Part shown: positions 31,440 through 40,029 of the stretch, one piece after another | Layout: each line of letters starts with the position of its first letter | How positions within the stretch are numbered: position 1 is the stretch's first letter | From: Kuschelorhynchus macadamiae | Taxonomy: Eukaryota > Arthropoda > Insecta > Coleoptera > Curculionidae | DNA: 64,000 nucleotides | Reading direction: 5' to 3' | Assembly: GCA_030620095.1 (NCBI GenBank) | Contig: JAUTXW010000214.1 | Span: forward strand, 1,616,001 to 1,680,000 | Notes under the pieces: model-generated | Told to the model about the DNA's origin: nothing | The model's database searches: none | Seen by the model: the letters and a program-made list of their open reading frames with translations, nothing else | Translations under genes and position numbers: made by a program

Positions 31440-31679
31440 ACCGGAAGGCGTAATTTTGTTAAAAGTATTTAAGATACATTTATTGGTTAAGGCGTGCACC
31501 CCCCTCCACGTGGGCTTCTGGTGGGCAACGACTTATACGCTATAAGACGGTCTAGCAGATTAGAACGCAATAAGCTCGTATATACGGCTAAGAGGTGCTT
31601 GTTGGGGGATTGGTAACCCCCAACTGGGTAGGGCGGCAGGGAAGCCCGAAGCTCCGCCGGATCTGATCAACTTCAGACG

Positions 31680-32966
31680 ATGGAGTCAGATAGCGAAGAA
31701 AACAGCGTAATAGAAATGGAAACTGAGGAAGAAGAAGAAGAACATCCAAAAGATAAAGATGATAGCACAAGCTCTCAAACTTTAAAGAAAAAAAGGAAGA
31801 GAATAGAGTATAATACAACTGGCTCCGAAAGGGGCCAAATCTCTTTGAGCAATTTTACGGAAATAGAAGGCAGTCTGGAACTTTTAAATAGCACAATAAA
31901 AACCTTAGCAACTAGCATCAAAATTGACAAAGATTCAAGAAAAATATTTGCAAAAGAAATAAATAACCTAAAAGATATTCAAAGTAATATAAATAAAAAT
32001 ATTGAGATTTTAAAAGGAAAAATAAAACTGGAAACCTACATAAAAGAAATTAAAGAAACAATAGCTGTACAAGCCCGAAAATTAGAAACCCTACAGAAAA
32101 ACCAAGAAGTAATTTATAAACAAGAGAAAAGCACATATGCAAAAGTGGTTGAATCTGCTCCTTCCACATCTTCTGCAGAGCCTATGGTTAAGGTCGCAGG
32201 AATTAGGAAACCCGTAAATACAAGTAAGACATTCAAAACCGAAATATCACTTACCGCTAATGAAAATGTAAATGACATCAAGAATAAACTAACCACTCAA
32301 ATTAGACCCACAGAAGTTGGCTTTAGACCCACGAAAATATACATAAACAAGAAAAATAACATAGTAATAGAATCTAAGGAGGAATGTCACGACAAACTAA
32401 AAGGCCTAAAACAAATTAAAGATATGAAGTTAGAAGTTAAATCTCTAAACAAACTAAACCCAAGAATAACAATATATAATATACCAAGTAATATTAATAA
32501 GGAAACTCTCAGTAAAGAAATAATAAGGCAAAACAATTTTCACAAGGACTCACTTATAATTCCAATATATAAATTTGGTCCAAGGGAAAAACACTACGTA
32601 CATTGGGTATTCGAAGTCAGCCCGATCGTTAGGAAGAAACTTCTTGAGCTTAACTCAATTTATTTAGACTGGCACTCATGCAGGGTAGAAGAAAAGATAT
32701 ACATAACTAAGTGCTATAACTGTCAAGGATATGGACACACAGCTACAAAATGCAATAGCCCAATAGCATGTGGAAATTGTGCAGAAAAACACGATACAAG
32801 AAATTGCCCAAATAAGGAAAAACCAGAAACGCATAAGTGTATCCTTTGCATACAATCCAAATTAGAAGATATAAAACATAAGCCCAGAGACAACAAATGC
32901 ATAGCCTATAAAAATAAAATAGAACAACTTGTAGCTAACATAAATTTTAACACCGTCGATGAATAA
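31680..32966 (+). CDS. Retrotransposon ORF1 (gag-like nucleic-acid-binding protein)
   Basis: A 428-residue protein that packages the retrotransposon RNA. An acidic N-terminus is followed by a coiled-coil region (about 60-160), an RRM-like part (LNPRITIYNIPSN, KFGPREKHYVHWVFEV) and three zinc knuckles near the C-terminus: CYNCQGYGHTATKC, CGNCAEKHDTRNC and a third CILC...H...C. This is standard for R1-group ORF1. Its stop overlaps the ORF2 start by eight bases (ATGAATAA), a known coupling arrangement. The frame is intact. Confidence 0.88.
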   Translation: MESDSEENSVIEMETEEEEEEHPKDKDDSTSSQTLKKKRKRIEYNTTGSERGQISLSNFTEIEGSLELLNSTIKTLATSIKIDKDSRKIFAKEINNLKDIQSNINKNIEILKGKIKLETYIKEIKETIAVQARKLETLQKNQEVIYKQEKSTYAKVVESAPSTSSAEPMVKVAGIRKPVNTSKTFKTEISLTANENVNDIKNKLTTQIRPTEVGFRPTKIYINKKNNIVIESKEECHDKLKGLKQIKDMKLEVKSLNKLNPRITIYNIPSNINKETLSKEIIRQNNFHKDSLIIPIYKFGPREKHYVHWVFEVSPIVRKKLLELNSIYLDWHSCRVEEKIYITKCYNCQGYGHTATKCNSPIACGNCAEKHDTRNCPNKEKPETHKCILCIQSKLEDIKHKPRDNKCIAYKNKIEQLVANINFNTVDE

Positions 32967-34137
32967 ACTAATCATTTTACAACAAAACCTGCACCATAGT
33001 TTTAATGCTACTATCGAGTGCGTAAACTTCGCAATAAAAAATCAAGCAGACATATTATTACTTCAGGACCCATATGTACACAAGATCAAGGATAATTTCA
33101 TTCTTCCAATATCAACGGTTAAAGCTGATTTAATAGCCGAAACAAAAATACATTTTCAAACTTGCATATTAATTTTAAACAAAGATATTAAATCAATTAA
33201 ACTAAACCAATTTTGCAATTCACTCTCAACAATAATCAAAATCGACTGGCATGGTAATAAAATAATACTCGGATCAATGTACTGGCTACCAAACAGAGAA
33301 TTCCAAGTCGAATTAGAACTTCACAAAATAAGAGAAATCCTAGAACTAAACAATAGAACAATATTAGGCATAGATACAAACGCCCACCATACAGATTGGA
33401 ATTGTAATACAATGGACAACAGAGGTAATCTGTTGTCCAATTTTATATCAGAAAATCAGATACATATCCACAATAATCAAGAAGAACAATTAACCACATA
33501 TAGCAGCATACACGGAAATTCAAATATAGATTTAACAATAGGAAGTTCTCAAACTTCAGAGATTATCACAAACTGGAAAGTACATCCTCTCTCTTTGAGC
33601 GACCATAGAATTATAACTTTCGAAATCAATCTAACAAGTGTCGAGACCGAAATAATCAATACTTACTTTAAAACAAAGATAAATGTAAATAAAGCAATAG
33701 ACATGGCTATAGCAGGATTAAATAATTTAGAAAGAGAAATTATCTGGGAACCAACAACAGCAAACATAGAAACAAGAGCAGAAGCATTAACAAATCTACT
33801 AATGGATATAAACGAAAACACAATACCTAAAAAGCGCATTTACTTAAATAAACCAGTCTGGTGGAACGACCAAATTGAAAAACTAAAAATAGACACAAAT
33901 AAGAAAAGAAGGGAATATCAGAGAAGCTATCCAGGAAGCAACGAAAGGGACAATCTAAAAGAACAGTATTTAAATCTGAATGAAAAATTAAAAAAGAAAA
34001 TTTTAAAATCCAAAAACAAGTCTTGGGATGACTTCGTGAGCGATAACCTATGGGCTGACCCCTGGAGCATACCTTATAAACTGGCAAACGGCAAAATTGC
34101 AATACATATAAAAAACAAGATGGAAACACCACAATAG
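32959..34137 (+). CDS. Retrotransposon ORF2, apurinic-type endonuclease part
   Basis: Residues 1-230 form an EEP endonuclease, which nicks the target to prime reverse transcription. ILQQNLHHS is the first Asn motif and LLLQDPYVH is the active-site strand, with Gln-Asp where most family members have Gln-Glu. GIDTNAHHTDWN is the Asp/Asn motif and LSLSDHRIITFEI is the final catalytic Asp-His. A linker to the RT follows. The frame ends early at 34,137; the RT continues in another frame, implying a one-base indel, most simply in the A run near 34,110-34,115. Confidence 0.85.
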   Translation: MNKLIILQQNLHHSFNATIECVNFAIKNQADILLLQDPYVHKIKDNFILPISTVKADLIAETKIHFQTCILILNKDIKSIKLNQFCNSLSTIIKIDWHGNKIILGSMYWLPNREFQVELELHKIREILELNNRTILGIDTNAHHTDWNCNTMDNRGNLLSNFISENQIHIHNNQEEQLTTYSSIHGNSNIDLTIGSSQTSEIITNWKVHPLSLSDHRIITFEINLTSVETEIINTYFKTKINVNKAIDMAIAGLNNLEREIIWEPTTANIETRAEALTNLLMDINENTIPKKRIYLNKPVWWNDQIEKLKIDTNKKRREYQRSYPGSNERDNLKEQYLNLNEKLKKKILKSKNKSWDDFVSDNLWADPWSIPYKLANGKIAIHIKNKMETPQ

Positions 34138-34238
34138 ATTTTCAAGACACAGCAGAATACATACTGGGCGAAATAGTAGGAAACGACGATCCAAACGAAG
34201 ATAATTTAGAACAGAGCCTAATAAGAGATCAATCCAAA

Positions 34239-36128
34239 ATGCTATTGGGTCTACCTGAACTAGAAAACATAGCAGTCATAACTAAAGAAGAAATAGAGGA
34301 TTATCTAATTAAAATGAATATAAGGAAAGCACCAGGACCGGATGGTATCCTGGGAATAACGCTAAGAACAATATCAGTAGTAATATCAGATTACCTTTCT
34401 AGAATAATAAACGATTGCATACAGAACTCATATTTCCCAAACATTTGGAAAAAAGGAAAACTAATTACAATCCCAAAGCCCAACAAACCAGACAGAGAGA
34501 TAGGCTCACTAAGACCTATTACTCTGCTTCCAACTCTGGGAAAAATGCTAGAGCACTTCATTAGGAAACAATTACTAAACGAAACAATAAACTTACATCA
34601 TGAAAATCAGTTTGGATTCGTGACAGGCAAGAGCACAGAATTAGCAGTAAAGAATCTCATAACAAATTTAAATTCAGAATTTAAATACAACATTGCGTTG
34701 TTCATGGACATAAAAGGTGCATTTGACAATGTATGGTGGCCTATACTAATAGAAACTCTTAAAAATAAAAACATCTCCAGGAACACAATATCAATATTAA
34801 TAAATTACCTAAAAAATAGAGAAATAACTTTAAACATTGGGAACCACAAATCTAGCAAAATACTCTCGAAGGGATGTCCGCAGGGATCAAAACTAGGACC
34901 TGATCTATGGAACTTTATAATGGACCCATTACTTGAAGAATTTAATAACGAAAATAATATTTCACTAACAGCATACGCAGACGACTTGGCAATTGTTATT
35001 AATGCAAATAACACTATCAGATTACAGGAATTAATAACCCATACACTGGATAGACTAAATAACTGGAGCAAAAAGAACAAACTAAGATTCTCTATAGACA
35101 AGTGCAAATGGCTAAATTATAATTCAAAACTAACAAGAAACCCCACGTTCCGAATGGACGAAGAAAGGATCAAGAGAATTAAAATTTTCAAATACCTAGG
35201 AGTATACCTAGATGAAAAACTCACATTTTTACCGCACATTAAGGAAATAGTAAAGAACTGCAGAAACACATTTCAACAACTAAGAAGAACAATATCAAGA
35301 CTTTATCAAATTCCAGAAAAATCATTATACAAAATTTTTAAAGGGGCCATAATGCCAAGGATAATATACTGTTCAACAATATTTGAAAGCAAACTAAATC
35401 AAGTAAGAGTTAAACAACAACTTAACTCACTTAGAGGAGAAATAGCAAGAACCATAGCAGGAGCATACTGCTCGACATCAACAGAGGCAGCGGCCATAAT
35501 AGCTAACATTCCTCCAATAGAAGAACTAATTTACGAAGCTTTGGATTTTAAGAAACACAAAAATGGAATATCAATAAATAGAGATGAAATACAAATAGAC
35601 CCAATACCAAGAAAGAGTAACAGGAAAATAAAAACAATACTGAGAGACAGAACAAACAGGATCTGGAATAATCAATGGCAAATAGCAAGCACAGGAAGAA
35701 TAACACACAAAATGATACCAAGTGTAAATTTTAGGCAAGTGATAGAAATTAAAACAAATAGGAAGATAACACAAATGTTAACAGGCCATGGACAGTTTTA
35801 TATTCATTATAAAAGAATAGGCAAAACAAACATCTCTACATGCAGAAGATGTGGAGGAGCGGAAGACGATCCAACACACAGGATACTTAACTGCGAGACA
35901 TATAACTTAGAAAGAAATAATCTTATAGATAACTTAAATCTCAACTTCAGAAACTGGTATAACAGGAAAAAAGAAGATATTCCGTTGGAGTTTCGAATTC
36001 CAGATGAAGGACTTCACTGGGAGGAAATACAATTAGAGAGAAATCTTCCACTGGTAATGGCGTATGGATGCGAAGAAGCAGCCGACAACATCACGGCATT
36101 CGTAGAGGGACGTCTGGAAGCAGCTTAG
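34239..36128 (+). CDS. Retrotransposon ORF2, reverse transcriptase part
   Basis: This RT frame is open from near 34,083; the first ATG is at 34,239. Motifs in order are RKAPGPDGI, the LRPITLLPTLGKMLE strand, FMDIKGAFDNVWW (catalytic Asp), GCPQGSKLGPDLWN and AYADDLAIVI (catalytic Asp pair). After these come the thumb, GHGQFYIHYKR and the CRRCGGAEDD...HRILNC knuckle. No RNase H follows, as in the R1 group. It is separated from the endonuclease by a frameshift, so the copy as it stands cannot make full-length ORF2 protein. Confidence 0.9.
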   Translation: MLLGLPELENIAVITKEEIEDYLIKMNIRKAPGPDGILGITLRTISVVISDYLSRIINDCIQNSYFPNIWKKGKLITIPKPNKPDREIGSLRPITLLPTLGKMLEHFIRKQLLNETINLHHENQFGFVTGKSTELAVKNLITNLNSEFKYNIALFMDIKGAFDNVWWPILIETLKNKNISRNTISILINYLKNREITLNIGNHKSSKILSKGCPQGSKLGPDLWNFIMDPLLEEFNNENNISLTAYADDLAIVINANNTIRLQELITHTLDRLNNWSKKNKLRFSIDKCKWLNYNSKLTRNPTFRMDEERIKRIKIFKYLGVYLDEKLTFLPHIKEIVKNCRNTFQQLRRTISRLYQIPEKSLYKIFKGAIMPRIIYCSTIFESKLNQVRVKQQLNSLRGEIARTIAGAYCSTSTEAAAIIANIPPIEELIYEALDFKKHKNGISINRDEIQIDPIPRKSNRKIKTILRDRTNRIWNNQWQIASTGRITHKMIPSVNFRQVIEIKTNRKITQMLTGHGQFYIHYKRIGKTNISTCRRCGGAEDDPTHRILNCETYNLERNNLIDNLNLNFRNWYNRKKEDIPLEFRIPDEGLHWEEIQLERNLPLVMAYGCEEAADNITAFVEGRLEAA

Positions 36129-36693
36129 ATCCGGCGATAAGTTAAAGAAGAAATGTTTAGTTAATCTGCATAGATATAAGGAACTTATTATATTATTATA
36201 TATATTTTATATTATGTATTACAAATTTTCCAATAAAGTAATTAAATAAAAAAGGACAAGATATGCCATTGTTCGAAGTCGATAAAATTGCAAAACCTAT
36301 ATCAAGAATAAAAAACTTTTAAGCTAACAGGAGGGTTATAGGTACCTCCTGGACTAAAGTCCAAAATCAAAGGAGAACTCGCGAAACATTTAATAAAGTA
36401 AAAAATGGCATATGGTGTTCAAAACCATTAAGGAGATAAATAATAAACAAAGATATCATAACTAAATTAAAAATTAAAGTTTCTAATCAAATAATAAATA
36501 AAAAATTAACTTGCTTTATAAAACATTAATAAAATAATCAAAGTAAATAAAATTTCTTAACTAAATAAATTTCCAATAAATGAACAAATAAAAATTCTCT
36601 TAAATTTCTTAAGTACCGTTTTTCGATCATGATTAATGGCTGAACAACGGTGAGGCAGAGGAGGTGGGTTTAAATCTCCTTTTCGGTTTTTTT
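36129..36693 (+). other. Retrotransposon 3' untranslated region
   Basis: AT-rich. It contains a perfect stem CAGGAGG...CCTCCTG at about 36,327-36,351 and a second GGAG...CTCC stem near the end (36,660-36,680), which might serve as RT recognition structures. It ends in seven extra T residues before the duplicated target. Confidence 0.55.
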
Positions 36694-36707
36694 TTTTACC
36701 ACTCTTT
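36694..36707. repeat. Target-site duplication of the R1-like element, right copy
   Basis: Identical 14 bases to 31,368-31,381. The preceding T run is longer here (11 T against 4), consistent with slippage during target-primed reverse transcription. Confidence 0.85.
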
Positions 36708-36876
36708 CGAGTATCCTAAATTCCTCATCATTATTGATTTTTGTCCGTAGATAGCGTACGGGGAGATTTCCAAATTTTCTTTTCAAGGTTTCTCTCCGGG
36801 GATTATAAGTAAGGTGTATATACACCTTATCATCCCTTTCGAGAATCCTATCAACACCATATCTTAAAGGAAACAA
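36694..36876 (-). pseudogene. Hypothetical Polinton gene, 5' part, split by retrotransposon
   Basis: About 57 codons (YGVDRILERDDKVYI...EEFRILERV) that run in frame into the piece at 31,149-31,381 once the retrotransposon and one target copy are ignored. No ATG begins this frame. An ATG further upstream (near 36,930) is separated by an in-frame TAG, so the true start is uncertain or damaged. No family recognised. Confidence 0.5.
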
Positions 36877-37486
36877 AAAACTTCTCTAAATACAGGTTTT
36901 ATAACACCTCATAGGAATCATTTTTATATATTCAGTATTTTTGTAAAAATAAAAAATATTGCTTTACTGAAAAGCTTTCAAAATTAAAAAAAAAATGTGC
37001 TATATAAATTTATGGAATATATAAAATAAGCTACAACACCTAGCTAAATAAATTCTTGCACAAAATGTAATAAAAGGAGCTGTTATTGTAATAAATGGTA
37101 CGTTCACTAACACTTTAACAAATACTTACTGAAAAAGCTGTTTCATAACAACCAAGACGTGACGCACAGGAAAGTTTATTTTATCTTCAGAAAATACAAC
37201 AAGTGTACTGGGTACTGTTGCCATCTTGAATATTTTCGTTTGGCTGTTTCCAAAAAACGGATAGACATAGAACTGATACCAAACGCAAACTCTGGATGAG
37301 TATAAATATAAATTTATCATTGAAAAAATTAGCAATTTTGACGTAGACGACGATAAAAGTATTCATTAATTTCAAAGGAAATTTTCAACAAAATTTGCTC
37401 CGTTACATATTATAACACCACGTCCACAGTAAATGTTTCTCTCTTTATCATAATTACTAGCAAAAACAGAAATTTTCCTAATATTT
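36877..37486. other. No gene seen; Polinton spacer before the polymerase
   Basis: Short frames on the minus strand here are not supported by motifs. This is probably leader and regulatory sequence. Confidence 0.45.
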
Positions 37487-37632
37487 TGCAACGTGAATTG
37501 TATTCGATAACGAAAAAGCAAAATGCAATGTACGTCGTGCAACGTGACTTGTATTTGATAACGGAAAATAAAAATGCAAAGGTCATGCAACGTGACCTAT
37601 ATTTGATAAAACATGTTTTTGGTGCAACGTGA
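37487..37632 (+). repeat. Four repeats with TGCAACGTGA core upstream of the polymerase
   Basis: TGCAACGTGA occurs at 37,487, 37,538, 37,586 and 37,623, each followed by a variant of ATTGTATTCGATAA. Spacing is 51, 48 and 37 bases. The array lies 105 bases upstream of a TATA box. It could be a transcription-factor array or a replication iteron. Confidence 0.75.
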
Positions 37633-37736
37633 CTTATCTTCTGGAAAATTTTACATATACATGATATGATACCATGCTACTTTGCGTGTGTGTGTGTTGT
37701 CAATAGAAATGACGCGAATGATTGATAAGAGTTTTG

Positions 37737-37772
37737 TATATAAATTATCATACACACACCGAACTTATTCAC
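37737..37772 (+). promoter_or_regulatory. Likely core promoter of the DNA polymerase gene
   Basis: TATATAAA at 37,737 with a TTCACAC initiator-like sequence about 31 bases downstream, then a 60-base leader to the polymerase ATG. Confidence 0.5.
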
Positions 37773-37827
37773 ACTGCAGTCTTTGTAGTCCTTCTTGCCA
37801 CTACACTAAAAGAAAACAAAAACCAAA

Positions 37828-40029
37828 ATGTCGTCCAGCAGCAACAAAGTCCTAGATTCATTCTCAAGTGAAGCGGTCCAGAAAACTGAAATGGTAAGTA
37901 GATTACTTAAAACAAAAGAAGATTACCAAACACATATTCGTTATCTAAAAAAATCAATTGCCATTATTAAAAAATGTTTAAAAAATAGTTCATGTGTTTC
38001 TAGTTATAGTAGAGTGGAAAGTAATTTGTCAATTTTAAAACACTTTTTATTGCGTTTTAAATTGCATTTAAAAAATAACAAGGGTCTATTAAAAAGAAAA
38101 TTAGTTTGGGAAGATGTTGATTCTTGTTTTAAAGGGAGAATAAAAACGGGAATTATTAACAATTTAAAGATGAAAGAACCAAGAGAGTTTTTAAATAGTG
38201 CTTTTCGTATTTTTTCAAACAGGATTAAAACTGAACTTAAAAATTCTATGATTAAAGTAAATGTTGTGTTTTCAGGTTTATTTATAAAACCTCAAAATTT
38301 AGAAAAATCCGCTAAACATTTTACAACGAAAAATTCACTAATTGAACCATCTACGAATCTGACTGAATGGTATAAGATACACGTTACTGATAAGATTTTG
38401 GTTCAACTTGAAGAATTTCAAGAAAGAGACAGTGGTTGGGCCTTGTGTGAAATTTGGTACTTGAAAGTAAATATTAATTCTTTTAATCCAATAAGCGTGG
38501 GGTCTTCCACTTATGTGCAATTGCCTGAATTCATAAAAAAAACTAAAAGTGTTATCAATATTAAAAATAAAGACGTTTATTGTTTTTTGTGGGCTATCAT
38601 GTGTGCTGTACGTGGACCCAGAAAAGGCAAAAACGTTTCACGCACGTCATCTTATGATCATTTCAGTCACTATTTGAAATATGATGGAATTCAATTTCCA
38701 ATTGCTCTAAAAGATATTTCCAAGTTTGAAAGAATGAACAACTTAGCTATTAATGTTTTTTGTTTAAGAAAGAGAGAAATTTTACCCTTATTATTAAGCA
38801 AAATAGAATATTTTACAGATACAGTTAATTTACTTATACTACCTTGTAATAACGTTGAATTAGAAAACACACAATATTTTCTCGAACCTGCAAACACAAC
38901 ATTTCATTTTGCATGCATAAAAAAATTAAGTGGTTTATTGAATACCCAAATGGGTAATAGAAAACATAAAAAATGGTTTTGCGAGCGTTGTCTCAATCAT
39001 TTTAAAACTGAACCCATTTTGAAAAAACATTCCAAAGATTGCCAATTATTGAATAAATGTAAAATTACATTGCCAAAGGAAAATGAAAAAATTTTAACTT
39101 TTAAAAATTTCTCAAATAAATTATTGGTTCCTTTTGCAATTTACGCAGATTTAGAGAGCATGCTTGTCAAGTATGAAGACAAGCAATGCACTAAGAAATC
39201 AAAAAAATATCAAAAACATGAACCATTTAGTATTTCATATTTTCTAAAATGTTCTTATGATGATTCGCTATCGGAATTTCATTCATATACTGGAGAAAAG
39301 TGTCAAGAATGGTTTGTCAGGGAACTTGGCAAAATTGCTTATAAAGTTAATTCAATATATTCAAACTCACAATCTATGATACCTCTAAGTAAACAAGAAA
39401 ATGAGGCTTATTGTCAAGCAAAAACATGTCATTTTTGTAATGAACCTTTTTTAGGGGATAACTATAAAGTAAGAGACCATTGTCATTTAACGGGGTTATT
39501 CCGAGGAGCTGCACATAAATCATGTAATTTAAAATTTTCAGATAAAAAAAAAACTGTGCCTGTAATATTTCATAATCTATCAGGATACGATAGTCACTTC
39601 TTAATCAAGGCCCTTTCTACAGAAGTGAAAGGTATAATTAGTTTGCTTCCACTTAATAAAGAAAAATACATATCTTTCACCAAGTACATTGAAAATTCAG
39701 ATATCAGCTTTAGATTTATCGATTCATTTCGTTTTATGGCCAGTTCCTTGGAAAAACTAGCATCCTATTTAGAGGATCACCAAAAAACTGTTACAAGATA
39801 CTATTATCCGGATGATGTTAAATTTAAACTAATGACCAGGAAGGGGGTATTTCCTTACGAATATCTAGACTCTTGGGAAAAACTGCAAGATAACAGTTTA
39901 CCTCCAATACAGCTATTTTATAGTTCTATTTCTAATTCAAACATATCAACCGAAGAGTATCAACATGCTTCTACGGTGTGGGATACGTTTAAAATTAAAA
40001 GGCTTCAAGAATATGCTGAATTATCTTAA
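37828..40029 (+). CDS. POLB: Protein-primed DNA polymerase B, N-terminal and exonuclease part
   Basis: This 733-codon frame holds the first half of the Polinton replicase. A domain around residues 250-310 (YCFLWAIMCAV...FPIALKDISKFERMN) is typical of insect Polintons. A C2H2-like finger lies near 390. Exo I (IYADLES) is near 440. A CHFCNEPF...RDHCHLTG...RGAAHKSCN module resembling an HNH/endonuclease-VII zinc site lies at about 530-570. Exo II (FHNLSGYD) is near 585. It ends at a frameshift at about 40,021-40,026, inside the segment leading to Exo III. The start is the ATG 25 bases after an AAAACAAAAACC leader. Confidence 0.9.
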   Translation: MSSSSNKVLDSFSSEAVQKTEMVSRLLKTKEDYQTHIRYLKKSIAIIKKCLKNSSCVSSYSRVESNLSILKHFLLRFKLHLKNNKGLLKRKLVWEDVDSCFKGRIKTGIINNLKMKEPREFLNSAFRIFSNRIKTELKNSMIKVNVVFSGLFIKPQNLEKSAKHFTTKNSLIEPSTNLTEWYKIHVTDKILVQLEEFQERDSGWALCEIWYLKVNINSFNPISVGSSTYVQLPEFIKKTKSVINIKNKDVYCFLWAIMCAVRGPRKGKNVSRTSSYDHFSHYLKYDGIQFPIALKDISKFERMNNLAINVFCLRKREILPLLLSKIEYFTDTVNLLILPCNNVELENTQYFLEPANTTFHFACIKKLSGLLNTQMGNRKHKKWFCERCLNHFKTEPILKKHSKDCQLLNKCKITLPKENEKILTFKNFSNKLLVPFAIYADLESMLVKYEDKQCTKKSKKYQKHEPFSISYFLKCSYDDSLSEFHSYTGEKCQEWFVRELGKIAYKVNSIYSNSQSMIPLSKQENEAYCQAKTCHFCNEPFLGDNYKVRDHCHLTGLFRGAAHKSCNLKFSDKKKTVPVIFHNLSGYDSHFLIKALSTEVKGIISLLPLNKEKYISFTKYIENSDISFRFIDSFRFMASSLEKLASYLEDHQKTVTRYYYPDDVKFKLMTRKGVFPYEYLDSWEKLQDNSLPPIQLFYSSISNSNISTEEYQHASTVWDTFKIKRLQEYAELS

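Larger units (their letters stand above)
31382..36693 (+). mobile_element. R1-group non-LTR retrotransposon with U4 snRNA at its 5' end
   Basis: A 5.3-kb insertion flanked by a 14-bp duplication. It contains a ~240-bp 5' leader after a U4-derived start, ORF1 (gag-like, zinc knuckles), ORF2 (endonuclease plus reverse transcriptase, one frameshift) and a 565-bp 3' region with hairpins. It ends in TTCGG plus a T run rather than poly(A). The domain order, the lack of RNase H and the GHGQFYIHY...CRRCGG knuckle fit the R1/LOA group. It interrupts a Polinton gene and is therefore younger than the Polinton. Confidence 0.9.

Noticed and set aside
37126..37590. Minus-strand frames upstream of the polymerase
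   Set aside because: They overlap the TGCAACGTGA repeats, which create repeated peptides; no motifs and no start context.
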